DNA of 64,000 bases, from the NCBI RefSeq assembly GCF_018320785.1, contig NC_054882.1:1403219-1467218 (forward strand), read 5' to 3'. A model generated the notes under the pieces. That model was not told where the DNA came from and did not search any database. It saw nothing but the letters and a program-made list of their open reading frames with translations. This document shows positions 44,521 through 54,084 of this stretch, piece after piece (position 1 is the first letter of the stretch; each line of letters starts with the position of its first letter). Source of the stretch: Cheilinus undulatus (Eukaryota; Chordata; Actinopteri; Labriformes; Labridae). A program made the position numbers and the translations under genes.

Positions 44521-44808
44521 AAACAATAGGACATCATTTCCGCCTCCACCTCTTCTTCTTCTACGCTTTGGCTTCTCCGTGTTTTGCATGAGTCTTTGTC
44601 AAAGCGCCCCCCTGTGGCAGGACGAATATCAGCTCCAGAATGAAAACGATTTTTTTTTTTTTTTCTGGCGGTTGTAAAATAAATTATTTGACCTAATATT
44701 AACGAAATACGGCGAATTAAGTGTACTTAAACAGGAATGAGTCCACTGAGTTATGAGGCTTATTGAAGAATAAAAACAGAGATTTACTTTAACTGTTCTG
44801 TTCTTACA

Positions 44809-45831
44809 CACTGTAAAAAGCAACATCCATTTTACTCATAAACATTGAGTTGAAATTACTCAGTTCTTCTTAGCCTGTTCTAAATACTTATTATAAACAA
44901 GTTAATTGTACTTCTTGGCCATAACAGCAAAAGGGCTCAATTTACTTAGTTTAAAAAAAATTAAGTAAAAAGGGGGTATAATTAAGTTGTGTTAACTTAA
45001 AAATCCAAAACAGCGATTTGAACTCTATTTTTATGAGCTGATAGAACTTATTTCAATTTTAAGTGAACAGTACTCCAACAATTTAAGTATTTTTTGTTAT
45101 AACTCATATTATTTGAGTTATGGCAAATCTGCAGTTTTCCCAGAATGCCTTTGGGCACTAAACCTTTATGCACTCTGTTTGCTGCAGCTGTCTTTGCCAG
45201 GACACTTTTGAAAAAGAGATTTTTAATCTCAATGAGGTTTTCTCCTGGTTAAAAAAAGGTGAAATAAGATGAATAAATAAAATGCACCACGAGTGAAGTT
45301 GCTATCTCTATTAAAGATTAATAAGAGACATAAGAAACACAATGACCATTACTAGCATCAATGACAGATGTAAGGCACACTGTCATTAATGAAGTGGATC
45401 ATCAACAGCCATTGATGCGACTTGTGGCACAAGATAGTCCACCTTGGGTGAAATGATAACTTACAAATCTTAAACAGAGAGTACTAGCCGATGTTCTAAG
45501 GTAGTCAGTTATCTAAAATGTTTTTAGTGCTATGAACTTATCAGTGTTTACAATGCACTAAAATGTTAAGTATTACACACTCTAAGTAGATGATTTAGGC
45601 TAAGTCCTGCAAACTTAAATTAACATTTGAATCTCAGTTGTGAGAATTTAAAATAATTGATTTTAAACTAGTAGTGAATACTTAAATAGTTCAAGTAGAA
45701 CAAGTACTGCACACTACTAACAAGCAAGTTTGTTAAACTCACAAAAGTCAAGTGTAGTTTACTTGTTATTTTTGAGGCAACGACTTTCCATAATTTTTTT
45801 AAGTAAGCTCAACTAGTTTTTTTTTACAGTG
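44809..45831. mobile_element. CACTA (EnSpm-like) MITE
   Basis: Starts CACTGTAAAAAGCAAC and ends TTTTTTTTTACAGTG, flanked by CA on both sides (44807-44808 and 45832-45833), consistent with a 2-bp target duplication. Subterminal AAGTTAATTGTACTT, TTAAGTAAAAAGG and TTAAGTATTTTTTG repeats, with the T/A-rich motif mirrored at the far end, fit CACTA structure. No transposase. It lies about 0.3 kb upstream of the inferred g2e3 5' end. Confidence 0.72.
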
Positions 45832-45833
45832 CA

Positions 45834-46779
45834 TAAGGGGTAGACTTTACAGCGGTGCCAAAGATAGAGCTTACAGGTGGTCAAATGATGAATTTCTTGA
45901 TAAAAACACTTAGATTTAAGGTTAGACCACGTACAACTATGAAGAGGCCCCTGGTTTTTTCAATTCAGAAATTAGATTCAGAATTCTGAGAAAAGAAACA
46001 GATTATAGTACGAACCCTGACTTTTTCTCCCCCTCAGGACTCTGACTGTTTCCATAAATCCGTATATAAAGATCGAGCAGAACACTGTAAATACAGTGTT
46101 AGACCGCAGTGTTGGGGCCTACATCCCCGATGTGTCCTCACTAAAACTAAAGTCAAACCTGTGTGACTCAGAACTGAGCCAGTGTGGCGTGGAGTGTTCC
46201 TTTGTCTTGGTGGTGTAATGGTAGCAGAGATAGGTTTATAAGGCTCCAAAGATCAACAAGGAAAGAGGCCACTTTTTGGCACCAGATGGATTTATTTATT
46301 TATTTGACTGTAAAACCGGGGCGTAGCTCAGGTTTGATGACCTTTGAACCTGAAGAGCTGATAAACATGAGACAACAATGACACCCATAACCACACAGCC
46401 TAGCTTTAGCTGGATTAGCTGAACAGGGCCCAAAACCATCTGAGATTCATAAGAGACCTGCAGCCCTCTGTCAGAGTTACACGGTGCTGAAAGCAGGCGA
46501 CCAGGGCTCTCTGTGGAGATGGGATGGACACCATCCTTCCTCTTGGATGTTATTGTGCTGCTAGATCTTATTTGGAAAAACTATTTCAAGGTTGAAAGAA
46601 ATAATATTAAAGCTGTAACCTCCTGAGAGCCAGGCTTTTGTTTGTTCTGCATTTTGAAGTTTCTCCCACTCATTTAGGATCAGGACCTGATGAGTAGAAC
46701 ACCTAAGCCGGGTCTGTAAACAGGAAGTAGGTTTGACCAAAATATATGAGGACAGCAGGCTGATAACATTTTTTTACAT
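45834..46779. other. Intergenic, nothing recognised
   Basis: No exon with homology and no clear mobile element. Two short opposing open frames near 46.03-46.38 kb overlap each other and carry no motif. Confidence 0.45.
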
Positions 46780-47460
46780 ATTTAGTTTTTCTCCATATTT
46801 CAAAACAAATTCCACTTTTTTTTCTTAAATCAAATTCCCAGAAATTTACAAATAAATTCCAATGAAAACCTCCCTAAAAATATCCAAAACATCCTAACAA
46901 AATCCCTAAAAATCTCAGGATATTTTAGGGAAATTAAGAAAAGAAAATTCCTGAAAATTTTAGGCAAATTCCTGAAATTTTAAAGCAAATTCCACTAAAA
47001 TGTTTTGAAGCTAATTCCCATAAATATACAAATAAATTCCAAGAAAAATATCCTCCAAAAACTATCCAAAACATCCTAACAAAATCCCTAAAAATTCCAG
47101 GATATTTTAAAGAAATTAAGAAAATAAAATTCCTGAAATTTATAGGTCAATGCTTGAAACCTTAAAGCAAATTCCACTAAAAATTTCAAAGCTAATTCCC
47201 AGAAATTTACAAATAAATTCCATTTCACTTCCATGGAAAATTCCCTCAACAATCTCCCAAACATATAAACAAAGTTCCCAGAAATTCCAGGAAAATTTCA
47301 ATGGAAATGTCCTACCCAAATCAAATCCAATTCCCACAACTTTGCAAACAAATCCCCCTGAAAGAAAAAAACAAAGTAAAAATTTCAAAGCACCCTAGAA
47401 AATTCCTGAAAATGTAGAGCAAATTCTGCAGACATCCCAGGCTAATTGACAATCATCTAA
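46780..47460. repeat. AT-rich tandem repeat of about 175-181 bp, 3-4 diverged units
   Basis: AATTCCCAGAAATTTACAAA recurs at about 46836, 47011 (variant CATAAATATAC) and 47192, with linked AACATCCTAACAAAATCCC and CAGGATATTTTA modules in between. Similar wording resumes at 48000-48120, so the TRIM SPRY remnant is embedded in it. Confidence 0.7.
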
Positions 47461-47519
47461 AAATTCCAATAGCAGCATGTATTCCTATCTTTTTATGTCC
47501 TCATACGTGCCTGCAGCGT

Positions 47520-48916
47520 CTCAGGAGGTTAAATGAACTCTTCATAACCGAGATCTTCACTGGTGAATCCTCATCGGCGGTCCTTTCCAGGCGTTGAAGT
47601 ATGGGAGCATTTTCTCAGTGAAAGTCTGAGTAAAGGTGTAAATGTATTAGAGAAAGGCAGGGTTACATCCCAGTCCAGATCCACTCTGATAGTCCTGAAC
47701 CTGGAGCTCACAGGGAGAACCGTTAACCCTTCAGGCAGAGAAAACAACCTGAACACAACCTCACAGAACCATGGCGTCCACAGTCCGGACCGGATGATCC
47801 CATCTCCTCTGCTCTGACTCTGTGTTGTCGTCCCGGCTGTTAAAGACACCCAAAGTTAACATTTAAACTAAGATTCTGAACTCAGCGCTGTTCCTGTTTG
47901 ATAGCACACCACAAGAATAAGTCCTGGACAGTACAATATTTCATACTTATATATTCAAAACATACAAACCTGAAAACGTTTTCTAAGATTCCACACATGC
48001 TTGACTGACAAATTTACCCCCAAACCTTTCAATGAAACTCTAAAACATACAGACAAATCCCCAAAACTTCCAGGAAAGTGCTGGAAAACTTCCAAGCAAA
48101 TCCCCCAAAATATCCAAACCAATTTTGTAGAATTTCATCTGACCACAGAACAGTTTTCCATTTTGTTGCAGCCTGTCCATCTTTACTTCTGAGAGACTCT
48201 GCCTCTCTAAAAGGCTCCTTTTATACCCAGTCATGTGACTGACCTGTTGATAATTAACATAATTAACTGCTAAATGCTCCTCCAGCTGTTTTTCACTACC
48301 TCTTACTTTTCCAGCCTTTTGTGGCCCTGTCCCTACTTTTTTGAGATGTGTAGCTGCCACCAAATTCAAAATAAGTGAATATTTGTCATGAGATGGTAAA
48401 ATGTCTCACTTTCAATGCCTGCTGTTTCTGTTCTATTGTGAATCAAATATGGGTTTATGAGATTTGACAATCATTGTTTTTGTTTACATTTTACACAGCG
48501 ACCCAACTTTTTTGGTATTGGGGCTGTAAAATAAACATGAATTTTCCTAAAGGATGGATCAGACATTTAAACTGAACCTGTGAGTCCCTGAGTCCAGACC
48601 CTGAGATCCGAGGACAGAGACGTACAGACTTCATTTGAGCCTCTGTGTGTTGTTTTTGGATTTTAATGTGCTCCGCTGCCTTATTTAACTCCTCTTGAAG
48701 GTTTTGAAAAGCCTCCAGCTTCTCCTGCAGAGGTTTCACAGATTCTTGAAGTTCCTCTATGAGTTCCTGAGCAGCCTCATCCACAGATATAAATCTGTGG
48801 CTGCTGTGCTTTTCTGAATCTCTGCAGGCGAGACAAACAGGCGGCTGGTCTTGCAGACAGAGGAGGATCAGTTTTTCTCTGTGCATGCTGCAGAAAGCCT
48901 CCAAAGATGATTCCAT
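47520..48916 (-). pseudogene. TRIM-like gene remnant: B-box/coiled-coil exon and frameshifted SPRY
   Basis: The minus frame from ATG 48916 encodes a type-2 B-box: C9, H12, C20, C28, C31, H37, H40 in the order C-x2-H-x7-C-x7-C-x2-C-x5-H-x2-H. A coiled coil follows (ELIEELQESVKPLQEKLEAF, EELNKAAEHIKIQKQHTEAQ) to about 48640. At 47850-47520 the end of a fish-type SPRY domain can be read only by changing frame: TIRVDLDWDVTLPFSN, then YTFTQTFTEKMLPYFNAWKG, then PVKIS. A Tc1-like relic (48131-48528) lies between. No RING exon is seen upstream within about 300 bp. Broken frames and transposon insertion argue for a pseudogene; a short B-box/coiled-coil product is not excluded. Confidence 0.7.
48131..48528 (-). 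mobile_element. Tc1/mariner-like element, internally deleted
   Basis: From 48528 leftward it begins TACAGCCCCAATACCAAAAA and continues through the same 5' sequence as the copy at 58218, including AGCTGGAGGAGCATTTAGCA and AATTATGTTAATTATCAACA nearly base for base. It then jumps to an internal ACAGAACAGTT/CTGTGGTCAGATG segment. Inactive deletion derivative inside the TRIM remnant. Confidence 0.82.
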
Positions 48917-49465
48917 GATTCAAACGCTGCAGGAGAAGACAACAGGATCCTTCAACTGTTGAACAGAGAGGAGAATTCACATTATTCACTGACTGAGATA
49001 TTATTTATTTAGAAATAGAATCAAAACTTTTAAAAGTCCTCCTTTTACCCCCAGTTAAACTCCAGTTAGCTGGCCAGTATTCCCAGTATCCTTCCTGTTT
49101 CCAATGAAATCTTTGGTTTGTGGTTTCTTCTGTCTCTGCAGAGTGAAAATCAATACCACTTCCTGATTTCTTGATGAGTTATGTTAGGGGTGGGGCTTTG
49201 TCAGAGATGCCACCGAGCCTAAATGCTGCTCCACTGACTTCAGGCGTTTATTCATCATTTAAAATAATGGTTTGGTTGTAAACGTTATTCTTTATTCTCA
49301 GTTAACTGTGGCATGATAGTGTCTTTGAAGTTAGAAGAGCTTTTAGAGCAATGCTCCTTTACTGCAGGAAAGATATGATGATGTACTGACATACTTCAAC
49401 CACTAGAGGGTGCTACAGGAAACAGATAGACAATCACAGATCAGTTTAGGGACCCTAGAGTCACT

Positions 49466-49470
<5 letters not shown>
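48917..49470. other. TRIM remnant 5' flank, nothing recognised
   Basis: No RING-finger exon or other homology is visible on the minus strand. Unique-looking sequence up to the microsatellite. Confidence 0.45.
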
Positions 49471-49524
<54 letters not shown>

Positions 49525-50297
49525 GCATCCATCCATCTGTCTGTCTATCCATCCATCCATCCCTCCATACATGCATCCATCTATCCATCCATCCATCCAT
49601 CCATCATCCATCCATCCATCCATCCATCCATCCATCCATCCATCCATCCATCATCCATCCATACATGCATCCATCCATCCATCCATCCATCCATCCATCC
49701 ATCCATCATCCATCCATACATGCATCCATCTATCCATCCATCCATCCATCCATACATGCATCCATCTATCCATCCATCCATCCATCCATCATCCATCCAT
49801 CCATCCATCCATCCATCTATCCATCCATCCATCCATACATGCATCCATCTATCCATGCATCCATGCATCCATCCATCCTTCCATCCATCCATCCATCCAT
49901 CCATCCATCCATCCATCCATCCATACAAACATACATACATACATACATACATACATACATACATACATACATGCATCCATCCATCCATCCATCTATCCAT
50001 CCATCCATCCATCCATCCATCCATCCATCCATCCATCCATACAAACATACATACATACATACATACATACATACATACATGCATCCATCCATCCATCCAT
50101 CCATCCATACAAACATACATACATACATACATACATGCATCCATCCATCCATCCATCCATCCATACAAACATACATACATACATACATACATACATACAT
50201 ACATGCATCCATCCATCCATCCATCTATCCATCCATCCATCCATACATGCATGCATCCATACATGCATCCATCCATCCATCCATCCATCCATCCATG
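49471..50297. repeat. Compound microsatellite (CT)n-(CTAT)n-(CATC)n-(CATA)n
   Basis: About 830 bp: a CT run, a short CTAT run, then interspersed CATC and CATA tetranucleotide tracts with repeated CATCTATCCATC and CATACATGCATC junctions. The period of four makes all frames open, giving spurious HPSIHPSI and YIHTYIHT proteins on plus and DGWMDGWM on minus. No gene. Confidence 0.97.
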
Positions 50298-50394
50298 TCC
50301 TGATGGCTCGTCATAGTTCCATCACTTATAGCAAGTGGTCCAGGTCCTGGTCCGGACCATCCCAGTACCACCACCATGTTTGCCTGTTGGTCTG

Positions 50395-50670
50395 ATGTTC
50401 TTTTGATGGAATCCTGTGTTAGGTTAACCCCGGATGGAACGGGACGCGCTCCTAGAGTCATGTTGGTAGCTCAGCCACTCCTGGGAAGGTTCACCACCGT
50501 TCACAGTTTTCAGTTTTCTCCATTTGTTGATAATGGCTCTAAGTGTGGTTAGCTGGAGTCTCAAAGCCTTAGAAATGTCTCTGTAACCCTGTCAGACTGA
50601 TAAATGTCAGTAACTTTGTTCCTCATCTGTTCTTGGATTTCTTTAGATGGTTCCATGACGTGTTGGAGAT
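50395..50670 (-). mobile_element. Tc1-like transposase N-terminal remnant
   Basis: Read on the minus strand from about 50665 it shows EPSKEIQEQMRNKVTD then YQS, the N-terminal helix-turn-helix wording of fish Tc1 transposases. It continues in shifted frames as TLRAIINKWRK and TVNGGEPSQEW. Stops and frameshifts throughout; no terminal repeats found. Confidence 0.75.
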
Positions 50671-50980
50671 CTTTTAGCCTACTTCACTGTCAGACAGGTT
50701 CTACTAAGGGATTTATCCATTCAACAGGTCTGGCAGTAACTCAGCCTCTAAAAGTGTATTTAATCACATGTAACTACTGATTTAACAGGAGGTCCTAGGT
50801 GACTGCCTACCTCAGCCTGTCAGTAAAGGGTTAAACCACCTATGAATAACATTGCTGGGTATCGCCTTTTAAGTTTGGGAGGAATAAAAAAACAGAAGGT
50901 GAACAACAAGAACGAAGACAGCGAAAGAAGAAAATAATAGTCTTCTCTTTGGAAGTTTTCATTGGTAGAATGAGTGTTTT

Positions 50981-51172
50981 ATGGTTATTATGTTTGAACC
51001 TTTGATCGACGTGCTGAACCAACGTTACTTTATTTCCATCCCATATGAAGAATGCAAAAAGAGGAGGTGCTCTAGGAACTACACGGTGCCAGATCCACCC
51101 GGCCTGTTCGATGGCCACGTCTGGCCCATGTGTTTGAAACACAAGAACATGCCTCAGCATTTCAACATATAG
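50981..51172 (+). pseudogene. Nicotinamide riboside kinase fragment (nmrk-like)
   Basis: The open frame reads [20 protein letters not shown], then [20 protein letters not shown] and [10 protein letters not shown]. This closely matches the C-terminal part of NMRK1/NMRK2, which phosphorylate nicotinamide riboside to NMN, including the conserved IPYEEC-x-RR and [11 protein letters not shown] stretch. Homology stops at LKHK and is followed by an unrelated stop. No splice sites, no N-terminal P-loop exon, and the typical WPMYLK Tyr is Cys here. It is most likely a captured or retrocopied fragment. Which paralogue it came from is unclear. Confidence 0.75.
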
Positions 51173-52750
51173 TTCTTCTATGACTTTCTTCTTCTTCCGT
51201 ACGTTTTTTGGCGTTTGGACAGTCTCCACAGTTTGTCCAATTTTCACAGTTCAACTTTTATCATGTTCAGCATATTCAGGAGAAGTGAACTTGTATTTTT
51301 CACATTTCTAACCCTTTTACTTTTTTTTTATTTTTACAATATTTAACATTTTCCACATTTTTTGGCCCCATTCAAATGAATGGAAGATTTCTGCAATTCT
51401 GTCTAAAACTGCTTCAGATTTGAGATTCTACAGATTCTGCATACTTCCACTTACAGACTTCATTTTTGCTTTAAAACGCAGACAAACTAATCAGCAATTC
51501 AACATGTATTCAGCTTTTAGTTATAGTCTACAGTTTTTGAGATTTCAAAGTTTAAGCAACACAAACTTTTGGGGTTTCACACAAAAAAAGTCAGACTTCA
51601 GAGTGTGTGACATCATCAGTCAGAGTGCAGCAGCCTGCTGGTGAGACAGAAGAAATCTCCTGAACAAACTTCCACAAAATCCACAAACTTCACTCCACAG
51701 ACATAAAAACAGCATGAAAACGGAGGAAATCTTGTCCCACTACGGTCGAACCAAGAACCAAAGCCATGTCATGCACAGTTTTGGCGTGAGAGGACCAACT
51801 GTCCCAAAAACGGCGAAATCTCCTACATCTGCTGCAATGTTATGGAATCTGAGACTTTGGTCTTCAGACTCAGAAAGACACTCTTTTCTAGATCACTCTT
51901 GTAGCATGATTTTTCACTTCCCAGACATAAAAAACATATCACCACATTCGTCAGCTTCTGCTGATTCTCACGGCACCTTTGGTTTTCTGCTAGGTTTTAC
52001 AAGTACATCGTAAATTGACGTTGTTTGAGTGCATGTTCTGACCTCTCAACCCTGTTTTCTGCGCCAGCTTTAACCTAGGAGTCCTACACACACACACAAA
52101 CACAAAGTCATGCTTTAACATTCTCCATAACTATAACATACATGTGGCTTTAATGAAGCAATTTTAAAGCTCTCATCTTCACATGATAAAACAACAATGT
52201 GCTTATCTGTAATTCTTTACATTTTACACAAATCAGCTACTGTGCTCTTCAGCTTTGATGCTATTTATAGCTATTTTATGCTATCTTTCAGCTATTTTCA
52301 TGCTATTTTAAGCTATTTTTATGCTTTTTCAGCAATTGAATGCCATTTAAAGCTACTTGATGCTCCATCACCATGGCTCTTCCCGAGTTTAACTGTTTTA
52401 CCCATTAATTATATCTTCTTATTTTCAGCTTCGTTTCACTGCTTTTAGCAATTTTATTTCACATTTTCTCATTTTCCGCCTTCAGCCTCAGCATTTCAAC
52501 ACATTTGCTGCAAGGAAATGCAACTTTTCTAGTTTAGAAATGTATTCTGAATTTACGAAATCCTGAGACTACTTCAGAATCAGAAACAGGCTCCAGAGCT
52601 GCCTGCTGCCTGTTTCTAATAATAAAAGTGTGTCTTTGTGTATCTTTGTGTGTATTTGTGTGTATTTGTGAGCTCCTGCTGCGTCACAGGGTGAAGGGCG
52701 GTGCCCCCAGGTAGGCGCACCAGCAGCGCTCACATCCTCACAAAGACGCA
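51173..52750. other. Intergenic upstream of EHD gene, unidentified repeat-like DNA
   Basis: Contains FRG-like low-complexity T-rich text and TTCAAATGAATGGAAG near 51370, a phrase common in fish repeats, and a series of GCTATTTTATGCTATC-type units at 52255-52350. No gene was recognised; short open frames lack motifs. Confidence 0.4.
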
Positions 52751-52847
52751 CAGAGGAGGCAGTGTGTCCACGGCCACGGAGACTCCCTAGTGCCAAACAC
52801 ACTCTCCTTCACACACTCACACTTCTGCACTAACACACCGAAGGACG

Positions 52848-52862
<15 letters not shown>

Positions 52863-52884
<22 letters not shown>
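52863..52884. repeat. (GA)n in EHD 5' UTR
   Basis: About 11 GA dinucleotides some 90 bp upstream of the EHD start codon, probably within the 5' UTR or core promoter. Confidence 0.9.
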
Positions 52885-52885
<1 letters not shown>

Positions 52886-52970
52886 AGAGAGCAGCCGGAA
52901 CGTTTGGAAATATCGAAACAGGGAAGTTGGAGAGGAGCGTGAGTTTCGGTGGAGTGATCCGCTCATCAGC

Positions 52971-53200
52971 ATGTTCAGCTGGGTCAAACAGGAGCAGGGA
53001 GGCCGTAACAAGGAGGGAGAGATGTACCAGACTGTGACCGAGGGGCTGCAGACCCTCTACACCAAGAAGCTGCTGCCTCTGGAGGAACACTACCTCTTCC
53101 ATGACTTCCACTCCCCCGCGCTGGAGGCCGCCGACTTCCAGAGCAAACCCATGGTGCTGCTGGTGGGCCAGTACTCCACGGGGAAGACCACCTTCATCAG
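52971..53200 (+). CDS. EHD-family membrane-remodelling ATPase, first coding exon (ehd4-like), partial
   Basis: EHD proteins are dynamin-like ATPases that oligomerise on membranes and act in endocytic recycling. The exon encodes 76 residues plus two bases. It begins MFSWVKQEQGG (the MFSW N-terminus is a family signature), then VTEGLQTLYTKKLLPLEEHY, FHDFHSPALEAADF and the P-loop GQYSTGKT at residues 66-73. It ends at a phase-2 donor (TTCATCAG then GTAGGAG), the usual first junction in this family. The next exon (YLLEQDFPG type) is not found up to 64000, so intron 1 exceeds 10.8 kb. Among paralogues the GGR and QTVT wording is closest to EHD4 by my recollection; EHD1 or EHD3 are possible. Confidence 0.93.
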
Positions 53201-54084
53201 GTAGGAGCCCTGCAGGGGGGGGGCTTAGACAGCCAGCTGGACATGCTCTAATGCTCTCTATGATGAGTTAAAAACATCCAGGAAAGTGGGGAGGTAGTCC
53301 ACAGGAGGCAGAGTCACCTTCATCAGGTGTAAAAGCACCAGCTGTTCTCTCTCTGTGCCAAACCCCGTCAGGAAATACTCAGGTTTAAGTTTTCTCCGTC
53401 ATAGATAAAGATAGAGACATGACAGCACAGTTTCTGTGTTATCCAGTAAAAGTTTGATATTTCATTGTGAATTCGGCTGAACTAAACCAAACTAATCTGT
53501 TTTAAACTGCAAGAAAATTACAGATGATACTTGCTGCCTAGCTTAGCTTGGAGTGAACAGAGGTGACAGGGACAGCAGCATAAATATCTGTTATTCGATA
53601 AAATGATGGCGTGTTTGGAGGATCACATCTGTGCCGAATCACGCAGTCTACTCTCCGAAAATGCTTAACACCTCCAGGCTTTAACTGCAGTATGTGAAGC
53701 CTGCCAGACATTGAAGAGGGCAAATTAAAACGTATTTATAATGGAGTGTTGTAAAAGTGATTAACCTTCCAACTAATAATGCTTCAAATTGAGTGCCAAA
53801 CCTAGTAAGGACCTATTCTGATTAAAGCTTTCTCCACAGTAGATAAACACACTGACGTGGTTCAGCATTTAAGTACAAGTTTGTCATTTTACTGAAGGTA
53901 CAACCAGATATCAACCATGCAAAGCCATTTAACATGGTAGGAAAATCAGACACAAGCTAAAAACAAGTTAATAATTGGTAATAGCAGTCAAAATATTATC
54001 TTCAAATATTGACCTATATTGGCCTAAAATAAAGGTGGTAAATATCAGCATATAGGCTGTAAAAAATCTGCTTAAATGGATTGT
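53201..54084. other. EHD intron 1, 5' part
   Basis: Unique-looking, then from about 53.98 kb degenerate ATATTGACCTATATTGGCC and AAATATCAGCATATAGGC wording that grades into the 23-bp satellite. No exon. Confidence 0.5.

Noticed and set aside
49410-50395. Proteins of up to 297 residues ([24 protein letters not shown])
   Set aside because: Direct translation of the CATC/CATA microsatellite.
51714-52013. 99-residue open frame upstream of the EHD gene
   Set aside because: No recognisable motif, and the surrounding sequence looks repeat-derived.
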